Shown here one piece after another: positions 42,312 to 48,638 of a stretch of 48,638 nt of DNA. Source of the DNA: JBBQSF01 sp038214085 (lineage in GTDB: Bacteria > Bacteroidota > Bacteroidia > Bacteroidales > CG2-30-32-10); NCBI GenBank assembly GCA_038214085.1, contig JBBQSF010000007.1, positions 1 through 48,638 on the forward strand, read 5' to 3'. Positions within the stretch are counted from its first letter, which is position 1. The number at the start of each line of letters is the position of its first letter. The translations under genes were made by a program, and so were the position numbers. The notes beneath the pieces are model-generated. The model was not told the DNA's origin. It saw only the letters and a list, made by a program, of their open reading frames with translations, and ran no database searches.

Positions 42312-42991
42312 AAGATTTAAGTTTTGAGCAAAAACAGAATTTGTACAATTACCTGTCATCATTTATTACCGAGGAGCGCAAGGCAAAACTTGATCTGAAT
42401 ATTACATTGCGAACAAAGCATATCACAGTTGTGCTCGAAGATATCTACCAGCCACATAATGCCAGTGCTGTATTAAGAAGCTGCGACTGTTTTGGAATTC
42501 AAGATATACATATTATTGAAAATAAAAACCCCTATGCTATTAACCCTGATGTTGCTCTTGGTTCTGCAAACTGGATTGATATTTACAATTACAAATCTAA
42601 TTCGTTCAATACTCCTGAATGCTTCGAATCTTTGAAAAAAAAAGGTTATTCAATTGTTGCCACTACTCCCCATGACAATTCTTGTTTTATCGAAGACCTT
42701 GACATCACTGAAAAAACTGCTTTGGTATTTGGAACCGAAAAAAATGGTTTGTCAGATTATGCTTTGAAAAATGCAGATAAATATGTTAAAATCCCTATGT
42801 ATGGTTTTACCGAAAGCTTTAATATATCTGTAACTGCCGCATTAAGTCTTTTCTATCTTGGAGGAAAAATGCGAAAAGCCCATGTTGATTGGAACCTTAG
42901 TGAAATGGAACAAATCGATATAAAGATAAAATGGATAAAGCAAAGTCTTCGCGATGGTGAACTGCTTGAGAAAATGTTCTTGAAATCATAA
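42308..42991 (+). CDS. TrmH-family (SpoU) RNA 2'-O-methyltransferase
   Basis: The 227-residue SPOUT methyltransferase shows the three family motifs: VLEDIYQPHNASAVLRSCDC, ALVFGTEKNGLSD, and KIPMYGFTESFNISVTAALS. The N-terminal and C-terminal helical extensions fit tRNA (Gm18) methyltransferase TrmH, so that is the likely target. It overlaps the ureohydrolase gene by ATGA, which suggests translational coupling. The product is cytoplasmic. Confidence 0.93.
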   Translation: MKDLSFEQKQNLYNYLSSFITEERKAKLDLNITLRTKHITVVLEDIYQPHNASAVLRSCDCFGIQDIHIIENKNPYAINPDVALGSANWIDIYNYKSNSFNTPECFESLKKKGYSIVATTPHDNSCFIEDLDITEKTALVFGTEKNGLSDYALKNADKYVKIPMYGFTESFNISVTAALSLFYLGGKMRKAHVDWNLSEMEQIDIKIKWIKQSLRDGELLEKMFLKS

Positions 42992-43089
42992 ATTAAAAAA
43001 AAATCACATTAAATTAATTAATTATTTTAACTTTGCCTTATCCTGTTTAATAAACTGATTTTATTCATTAATACAAAAATATATTGATT

Positions 43090-43326
43090 ATGGGAAAAGG
43101 CGACATTAAATCAAAAAGAGGCAAAATTGCAAACAAATCCTATGGCGTTCGCCGCAAACGTGATGCTGAAAAGTATATTGCACCTGCGGCTAAAGTGATT
43201 GTAGAGAAACCTATTAAAATGGAAACACCCATTGAGATTGAAACTCCAGTTGATAACGTTGAAAAGAAAACAACTGTCAAAAAACCAGCTGCAAAAAAAA
43301 CTAAAAAAGAAGAAACTGCAGAATAA
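43090..43326 (+). CDS. 30S ribosomal protein THX, extended
   Basis: The 78-residue basic protein starts MGKGDIKSKRGKIANKSYGV followed by RRKRD, matching THX, a small 30S subunit protein of Bacteroidota and Thermus. Classical THX is about 30 residues. Here a further 45 residues form an alternating acidic/basic tail with two METPIEIETP-type segments and KKPAAKKTKKEE. The ATG at 43090 is preferred to a TTG two codons earlier. TAACTTTG at 43028-43035 may be its -7 element. Confidence 0.88.
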   Translation: MGKGDIKSKRGKIANKSYGVRRKRDAEKYIAPAAKVIVEKPIKMETPIEIETPVDNVEKKTTVKKPAAKKTKKEETAE

Positions 43327-43337
43327 ATGAAAAATTT

Positions 43338-43362
43338 AAAGCCCGGTTTACCGGGTTTTTTT
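43338..43362. terminator. Intrinsic terminator after THX, overlapping murD2
   Basis: AAGCCCGG and CCGGGTTT pair around TTTA and are followed by a T-run, 11 bp after the THX stop. The murD2 stop codon (43348-43350) lies inside the loop, so the convergent gene ends in the same hairpin. Confidence 0.85.
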
Positions 43363-44730
43363 GTGAATTTCTATTACCTCATGTTTGAAAATTTCCCCGC
43401 GTTCCTCAAAATTTTTAAATCTATCGTAGCTGGCAGCAGCAGGCGACAATAGACAAACTGAACCTATTTGTGTATTTGATTTTGCTATCTTAACTACTTC
43501 CTGCATTTCGTCTGCAAAAAACATTTTTGCTGCTTTAAACGATTTCGCTTCCAGACCTTTATGAATTCGTTTTCCTGCATCTCCCATAAAAATCAATGTT
43601 GCCGGTGAACGATCAAGTAAATAATCAATCAGTATTGAATAATCTATTCCTCTGTCAAACCCACCAAGTATTAGCGTTTGCACATTGTGAAGTGCTTTTA
43701 ACGCAGCAATGGTTGCCTGTGGAATTGTTGCAATGGAATCATTAAAATATTTTACACCATCAAATTCACCAATATATTCCAGTCGATGGGGCAACCCTTT
43801 AAATGAACAGAACGATTCCTTTATAATTTCATTGGATAGTCCGAGAATTTTAAAAACATTAGCCGCTGCCATCATATTTTTAATATTATGAAGTCCTTTT
43901 AAGGAAATTTCATGTTTTAAATTAAATACAGGCGCTTCTGCTCCATTATCTGCAAACATAATGCGGTAATCATTTACATACGTTCCTCTCTTGGGTTTTA
44001 CATAAGCTGAAAATGCAAAACTTTGAGATTTTATACCAATTTCTTCAATAAGTCCGTTTATCAATGCGTTATCCATGTTGTAAATGAAAAAATCATCATT
44101 TTTTTGGAATTTTGCAATATTGAATTTGGCCAGTTGATAATCGCGATAGCTGCTGTAATGATCCAAATGCTCTTCAAAAATATTCAGAAGTATTGATATT
44201 CGAGGAGAAGAAGAAACATACTCAAGTTGATGAGACGACATTTCAAAAACAATTTTTGTTTTGTCATCAATTTTTTCAATGATTTCGAATGGCGGTATTC
44301 CAATATTTCCAACCAAAACAACATTCTCATCTGCTTTTAATAAAGTATGATAAATTAGGCTTGTAGTTGTGCTTTTCCCTTTGGTTCCAGTAATACCAAT
44401 GGTTTGAGATGCGAAAAGCTTTAAAAAAAGATCTGTCTGAGAACTTATTTTACTTTTATCAAAAGGGTAATTGTCATGGTTGAGCGAGATTCCAGGGGTT
44501 TTAATAACCAGATCAAAATCGCCACAACAATTCAGATAATCTGCTCCACTGAATTTTTTCAAAAACGGATCATCAATATCTTTGATGTGATCAGAATTCA
44601 GGTCAGAAATTGCAAGTTCTTTCTCCGGAAATATTTTGCGTAATAAATTATATGTTGATTTACCTTCTTTCCCAAAACCAAGAATCAGTATTTTTTTATC
44701 GAGAAGAAGGTCATTAATTTGCTGTTTCAT
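43348..44730 (-). CDS. murD2: UDP-N-acetylmuramoyl-L-alanine--L-glutamate ligase (MurD2-type)
   Basis: The 460-residue Mur ligase has an N-terminal Rossmann domain (KKILILGFGKEGKSTYNLLR), the ATP loop GITGTKGKSTTTSL at 112-125, LNIFEEHLDHYSSYRDY in the central domain, and a C-terminal domain with PHRLEYIGEFDGVKYFNDSIA. Alone it would be called MurD. It is coupled by a 17-bp overlap to a MurL gene, and in MurL systems the partner MurD2 adds L-glutamate, not D-glutamate. The L-Glu assignment rests on that context. The ATG at 44730 lies next to a TTG that would add one residue. Confidence 0.85.
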   Translation of the reverse strand: MKQQINDLLLDKKILILGFGKEGKSTYNLLRKIFPEKELAISDLNSDHIKDIDDPFLKKFSGADYLNCCGDFDLVIKTPGISLNHDNYPFDKSKISSQTDLFLKLFASQTIGITGTKGKSTTTSLIYHTLLKADENVVLVGNIGIPPFEIIEKIDDKTKIVFEMSSHQLEYVSSSPRISILLNIFEEHLDHYSSYRDYQLAKFNIAKFQKNDDFFIYNMDNALINGLIEEIGIKSQSFAFSAYVKPKRGTYVNDYRIMFADNGAEAPVFNLKHEISLKGLHNIKNMMAAANVFKILGLSNEIIKESFCSFKGLPHRLEYIGEFDGVKYFNDSIATIPQATIAALKALHNVQTLILGGFDRGIDYSILIDYLLDRSPATLIFMGDAGKRIHKGLEAKSFKAAKMFFADEMQEVVKIAKSNTQIGSVCLLSPAAASYDRFKNFEERGEIFKHEVIEIHKKTR

Positions 44731-46105
44731 CAAGCGTTTTTTTTATGAATTCAAAAAATCGTTTCTCTAAAAAATGGGTTGTGCTTATTGTATTCAATTC
44801 ATTATTTTTAAATGACTTAACATCTGAATTATACTCATGTAAGGATTGAAAATATTCAAGTAAATACGGAAGCTTGGTTCCACTTGATTTTAAAATAGTA
44901 AGATGCAGTGCTATTTTTACTTCATCCACTGTGCCAACACACTCAAATGGTTTGGTTTCTGCAATACCAATAAGTTGTTTAAACTCATACATCAAATCAG
45001 AGTTATTCAATAAATCTTTCCCAAAAATGCTCACCATTTCCGGCTTTGACAAAAATGGAGAAAGAATAATATAAGTAAATAAACACTTTGAACAAGAACA
45101 ACACCACGAATCAGTTTTGCTGCCTACATTACAACTTCGGAAAACACTGTGATATTTTTGCAGTTTTGAAAAAAGCAATCCTATCTGCAATTCACTCAAT
45201 GGACGTAAAAAGCTGAAATAGTTTATGCTTTCAGTAATATATGCTTTCAGGTATTGCCTGAAATCGTCTTCAAATTCAATAGACTTTGAATATTGATGAT
45301 TAATTTTAGTATCACTTACTGTTGATTCGTTTGCACTCGATTCATTTGAAAGTGCAATATATTTTCTTCCGGAAAGTATTGCAGCTAAAACTGATGTAAA
45401 TGCCAACAAAGCTGAAAATGGAGTATGCCCATTTAAAAAACCTTCTTCATTTAATTTTAACATTAAGGGATCAAGTGTTCGCTGAACCACAAATATATTT
45501 TCGTCCTTGTAACCTGCGGTATAAGCTGTATCACAACTTGCTTTTCTTGGATTTACAATAAAACATAAATTATCCTTAAGTAATTTAGAAAGTAGTTCAA
45601 GTGTTAAAGCTGAATCTTTTCCTCCACCTATAGGTATCAGTGCTTTGTCGTGAACGATAAAATTTCCTTTTTCAAGTTTATTCACCGAATCGCAGGAGAT
45701 TTTTACAAAATCATCAATGCTGGCATCTATTGAATTAAGGTAAAAAAACTCCCCAAGACCATAATAGTATATTTTTTTCCACCAGTTTTTTTGATCTTCA
45801 TTAAGTATAAAGGGTTTAACAATAATTATTGGCGCACAAGAAAGCTTCCAGTAACTAATTAATTCTATCATACCAATATGAAAAACAATGTTTTCAAAAC
45901 CTTTACCTGACAAAATGTTTGTATCGACAAAGTCCTTTATGGGAATTTTTAAGACAGGTTTGAAAAAATATTTTTCATCAATATTAAAAGAATATTCAAT
46001 TTCTAAAATTCCAGATAACAGCGTAATACGATAACTTTCGTAAGTGAATTTTTTGTATTTTTTGCGCAGATTAATATATTTTTGATCGTTATCATCACGT
46101 TCCAT
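44714..46105 (-). CDS. murL: UDP-N-acetylmuramoyl-L-alanyl-L-glutamate epimerase (MurL)
   Basis: The 463-residue protein matches the MurL family, which uses ATP to epimerise the terminal L-Glu of UDP-MurNAc-L-Ala-L-Glu to D-Glu. Seen are an N-type ATP-binding loop PIGGGKDSALTLELL (GGGKDS at 160-165), FLNGHTPFSALLAF (NGH at 225), ALSNESSANES (254-262) and NHQYSKSIEFE (269-279). C335, C336, C338 and C341 lie in the C-terminal half. Its stop overlaps the MurD2 start. The pair can replace glutamate racemase and the normal MurD for making D-Glu in peptidoglycan. Family recognition is from memory. Confidence 0.85.
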   Translation of the reverse strand: MERDDNDQKYINLRKKYKKFTYESYRITLLSGILEIEYSFNIDEKYFFKPVLKIPIKDFVDTNILSGKGFENIVFHIGMIELISYWKLSCAPIIIVKPFILNEDQKNWWKKIYYYGLGEFFYLNSIDASIDDFVKISCDSVNKLEKGNFIVHDKALIPIGGGKDSALTLELLSKLLKDNLCFIVNPRKASCDTAYTAGYKDENIFVVQRTLDPLMLKLNEEGFLNGHTPFSALLAFTSVLAAILSGRKYIALSNESSANESTVSDTKINHQYSKSIEFEDDFRQYLKAYITESINYFSFLRPLSELQIGLLFSKLQKYHSVFRSCNVGSKTDSWCCSCSKCLFTYIILSPFLSKPEMVSIFGKDLLNNSDLMYEFKQLIGIAETKPFECVGTVDEVKIALHLTILKSSGTKLPYLLEYFQSLHEYNSDVKSFKNNELNTISTTHFLEKRFFEFIKKTLDETAN

Positions 46106-46218
46106 AATAATATGGTATTATTTTTGAAATTACATTTTTGAAATTATCTCCAAAATTAGTAATTTGCTTCATAATACAGATGATGAACAAATATTAAATT
46201 TACAGAAAGGAAAAAGCA

Positions 46219-46779
46219 ATGAAAACACATGATTTAAAACCCGAACAAGGCACACTGCTGATTTCTGAACCTTTTTTAAAAGACTATTACTTTGGAAGAT
46301 CAGTTGTTTTGCTTGCAGAACATAATGAAGATGGCTCTTTCGGACTCATTCTCAACAAACCAGTGGAAGTAAAACTTAATGAAGTGATTAAAGGTTTTCC
46401 TTCCGAAACCAATCTATTTATTGGCGGACCGGTTAAAACTGATAATCTGTTCGTGTTGCATACTCTTGGAAATAAAATAAAAAACAGCGTAAAAATTCTT
46501 GAAGGAATATATTGGGGAGGCGATATAAACACCATAAAAAAATTACTGTTAGAGAAAAAAATAAAAGAAGACCAGATCCGATTTTTTATGGGATATTCCG
46601 GATGGTCTGAAAAACAGCTTGAATCAGAACTTGAAGAGCATTCCTGGGTTTTGGCACAAGACAATTCAATTAATCTGTTGGATTACAAACCCGAAAACAT
46701 GTGGAAAAATATTATCAGGGTAATGGGCGATGAATACAAGGATTGGCTGAGCTATCCAATTGACCCCTTATTAAATTAA
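46219..46779 (+). CDS. YqgE/AlgH family protein
   Basis: The 186-residue protein fits the YqgE/AlgH family: GTLLISEPFLKDYYFGRSVV at the start, then GSFGLILNKPVEVKLNEVI, FIGGPVKTDNLFVLHTLG and FFMGYSGWSEKQLESELEE. The family role is poorly defined and linked to regulation in some Proteobacteria. A good ribosome binding site (GAAAGGAAA) precedes the ATG. It diverges from murL across 113 bp, which contain two copies of TTTTTGAAATTA. Confidence 0.93.
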   Translation: MKTHDLKPEQGTLLISEPFLKDYYFGRSVVLLAEHNEDGSFGLILNKPVEVKLNEVIKGFPSETNLFIGGPVKTDNLFVLHTLGNKIKNSVKILEGIYWGGDINTIKKLLLEKKIKEDQIRFFMGYSGWSEKQLESELEEHSWVLAQDNSINLLDYKPENMWKNIIRVMGDEYKDWLSYPIDPLLN

Positions 46780-46805
46780 AGGAATACTTTATCTAGAATT
46801 TAAAG

Positions 46806-47435
46806 TTATTTTAATTTCTTGTTGTAAGACTCTTTAATAATACCCTTTGTCCAAAGATTCTCAGAAATCGTTTTATGCAAATTCATTTTTTCAGATAATG
46901 AATTATTATATATGACAAACCCCCATGAAGTTTGCAACGATAAATTAAAATTTACATTCACATTATCTATACCCTTAAAGAATACTAAAGACTTGTACGG
47001 TAAATACAAATCGCAATAAGGAATATGATTCAACACAACGCAAATTTCATTTGAGTTATCATGATCGAAATCATCTATCAGCACCGAATCAATGGTTACT
47101 GGAGCCCAGCACGAACCGCCTGAGTATCCAATGGTATCAATCAAATATTTATTAAAATTTATTCCATCGGTTGAGTACAATATATTAAAAGTGGTCCATG
47201 ATTCTCCATAAATTTCTTCATTTTGGTTTTTTGCATTTTCACTTCCTATTTGAAAGTACAGAATAATGCAGGCGTTTCGGTTTATACATTCATAATATCC
47301 TGCACCAATTGAATTTTTATCCAATGCATGTGCCACTAAGGAGTCAATAGGTTCATTTTCCTGCTTTATAATAGATTGGCCTTTTATTATTAAACTAGAC
47401 ATGAGAATAAAAACCAATGTGATTAAATGTTTCAT
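46806..47435 (-). CDS. Secreted protein of unknown function
   Basis: The 209-residue product has a signal peptide (MKHLITLVFILMSSLIIKGQ) and no lipobox. The mature part includes IGAGYYECINRNACIILYFQ, ESWTTFNILYSTDGINFNKY, and DSVLIDDFDHDNSNEICVVL, with an acidic FDHDNSNE motif that resembles a calcium-binding loop of FG-GAP-like repeats (weak). No family was recognised. It is convergent with the YqgE gene, 26 bp apart. It has its own upstream region with a REP-like palindrome about 120 bp away. Confidence 0.8.
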   Translation of the reverse strand: MKHLITLVFILMSSLIIKGQSIIKQENEPIDSLVAHALDKNSIGAGYYECINRNACIILYFQIGSENAKNQNEEIYGESWTTFNILYSTDGINFNKYLIDTIGYSGGSCWAPVTIDSVLIDDFDHDNSNEICVVLNHIPYCDLYLPYKSLVFFKGIDNVNVNFNLSLQTSWGFVIYNNSLSEKMNLHKTISENLWTKGIIKESYNKKLK

Positions 47436-47555
47436 GTTTTTTTTGCCCTATAGATTCAAAAAATATCGGTTTTCATATTTTCAAAATAATTTATTAAAAT
47501 GATGCAGTTAATTTTCTTGTTTAGAAACTGTTTAAATTTTATATAAAATTTTTCA

Positions 47556-47680
47556 TAAGCCCCGTCAATTCGAGTTTTTCTATCGTCGTTTCTCGATACC
47601 CGCATACATTTTTATAATTGATTAATATATAGGAGCGGACTCGAAGTGACGATAGAAAAAGTATCGAGAATTGGGGCTTA
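47556..47680. repeat. REP-like imperfect palindrome
   Basis: TAAGCCCC at 47556-47563 matches GGGGCTTA at 47673-47680, and TTTTTCTATCGTC at 47575-47587 matches GACGATAGAAAAA at 47648-47660. TCGAGAAT and TCGATAC segments also recur inverted inside. The layout, with CTCGATAC and ACTCGAAGTGAC words, resembles palindromic repeat families in Bacteroidota intergenic DNA (from memory). No coding content is seen in 47436-47769. Confidence 0.7.
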
Positions 47681-47769
47681 ATAATTTTGTATTTTAAAAT
47701 TTAAACAACCTCTTATGGATTTTCACAAATTAAAACATCTCCTGACTGAAAAACCCAAAATTCAAAGCT

Positions 47770-48638
47770 ATGAAAAATCCAAAATTTATTTCGCTATCCT
47801 ACATTTCAGCAATACTAATTCTATTGCTATTGGTAGTTGTGCTTCCACTTACCATGGTGTCACAAAAAAACTATACAACAATGACTCCCCTAATTCCACT
47901 AACGGCTATTGACGATGATAACGATAAAACATTGTCGCCCTATTTTTTGATAGTGAGCGATAACCCGGAAACTGATCAATTGCCTTTAAAGGATACCCGA
48001 GCAGATGTGAATATTTCCGGTGTTATTGCAGATGTTACAGTTACACAAACTTATGTAAATTCAGGGAAAAACACTTTGGAAGCCATTTATGTATTTCCAG
48101 CTTCAACAAGAGCCGCTGTTTATGATATGAAGATGCAGATTGGCGACCGCCTTATTGCTGCAAAAATTCAAGAAAAAGAGCAGGCACGTAAGGATTATGA
48201 AGTAGCAAAAAATCAGGGCAAAAGTGCAACATTGCTTGAGCAAAGCCGACCCAATGTTTTTCAAATGAATGTTGCAAATATTATTGCTGGCGATACTATT
48301 AAAGTAATTATGAAATATACAGAATTGCTGATTCCAACTGAAGGCGTTTATCAATTTGTTTATCCTACTGTTGTTGGTCCACGTTATTCAAATCAAAGCG
48401 AATCGGGTTCATCGGCAAATGATGCCTGGGTTGCAAACCCTTATACAACGGAAGGTGTAAATCCTACCTATACTTTTGATATAAAAGCAAACCTGATGAC
48501 TGGTATGAAAATAAAAGCAATCTCATGCCCTACTCATGATGTGAAAATTTCATATGAATCAAATGAGCATGCTCTGATATCCTTAAAAAAATCAGAAAAA
48601 TTTGAAGGAGATCATGATTATATTCTGCAATATAAACT
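47770..48638 (+). CDS. VIT-domain protein, 3' end beyond the window
   Basis: The frame from ATG 47770 stays open for 289 codons to the window edge. Residues 8-30 form a membrane segment (SYISAILILLLLVVVLPLTM). Residues about 75-200 form a VIT domain (VNISGVIADVTVTQTYVN, EAIYVFPASTRAAVYDMKMQ, KEQARKDYEVAKNQGKSATL, PNVFQMNVANI). VIT domains usually precede a von Willebrand A domain, which would lie outside the window. A nearby stop three codons into the upstream sequence sets the start. Whether it belongs to an exosortase-linked VIT family cannot be judged from this part. Confidence 0.88.
   Translation, partial: MKNPKFISLSYISAILILLLLVVVLPLTMVSQKNYTTMTPLIPLTAIDDDNDKTLSPYFLIVSDNPETDQLPLKDTRADVNISGVIADVTVTQTYVNSGKNTLEAIYVFPASTRAAVYDMKMQIGDRLIAAKIQEKEQARKDYEVAKNQGKSATLLEQSRPNVFQMNVANIIAGDTIKVIMKYTELLIPTEGVYQFVYPTVVGPRYSNQSESGSSANDAWVANPYTTEGVNPTYTFDIKANLMTGMKIKAISCPTHDVKISYESNEHALISLKKSEKFEGDHDYILQYK

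Noticed and set aside
47715..47912. 65-codon plus-strand frame as a gene
   Set aside because: It overlaps the start of the VIT-domain gene in another frame, has no signal or domain, and its composition does not look like protein.

Overview
The window is AT-rich and comes from a member of the Bacteroidota, probably a Bacteroidales-like lineage (inference). The signs are a SusC/SusD pair, a type IX secretion C-terminal sorting domain, DUF4293, DUF4835 and ribosomal protein THX, a Bacteroidota-type RNA polymerase omega, weak Shine-Dalgarno sequences, and promoters with the Bacteroidota -7 element TAnnTTTG. No tRNA, rRNA, CRISPR array, prophage or complete insertion sequence was recognised.

Layout. 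1-2926: a 14-bp minisatellite, then a putative nitrosative-stress cluster (hcp, a YgbA-family protein, a cupin, a two-CW protein) with a very long hairpin between hcp and ygbA. 2918-9905: LuxC-type acyl-CoA reductase, a secreted protein, serC, a decayed four-helix-bundle gene, serA (Lys in place of the catalytic His), an intact four-helix-bundle gene, a 22-copy minisatellite and a DUF1015 gene. 9918-13123: a broken small gene, a lipoprotein, and two unrecognised genes diverging from a promoter region with repeated TTGCTTAA sites, then DUF4293. 13323-18483: an orphan SusC/SusD pair with a tetranucleotide repeat in its leader.

18525-24372 is a tight minus-strand operon, bamD-rpoZ-coaBC-DUF4835-recN-fabI. 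24744-26000 is an alpha-oxoamine synthase (probable sphingolipid or sulfonolipid first step). 26339-31084 holds a lipoprotein, a FecR-like protein with a transmembrane segment and a zinc ribbon, and a large type IX-secreted subtilisin. 31380-33729 holds an XRE-family regulator, a long AT-rich region with operator-like repeats, a DUF6913 protein and a flavin reductase. 33793-35806 has an MBL hydrolase and a membrane metallophosphoesterase.

35862-43326 is mostly housekeeping: a lectin-fold secreted protein, DUF721, recF, a TPR membrane protein, ribH, fmt, HU, a ureohydrolase, a TrmH-family methyltransferase and THX. 43348-46105 encodes a MurD2-MurL pair, the alternative route that puts D-glutamate into peptidoglycan by epimerising the UDP-MurNAc-dipeptide instead of using free D-glutamate. 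The window ends with YqgE/AlgH, a secreted protein, a REP-like palindrome and the 5' part of a VIT-domain gene.

The most interesting signals are the MurD2-MurL pair, the hcp-ygbA-cupin-two-CW cluster with its hairpin, the ACTAA-rich tandem repeats that abut the start codons of hcp, serA and the DUF1015 gene, the ParB/SerK-like DGHHR motif in the DUF1015 protein beside serC/serA, and the FecR-TM-zinc-ribbon protein. Everything was read by eye, without database searches.
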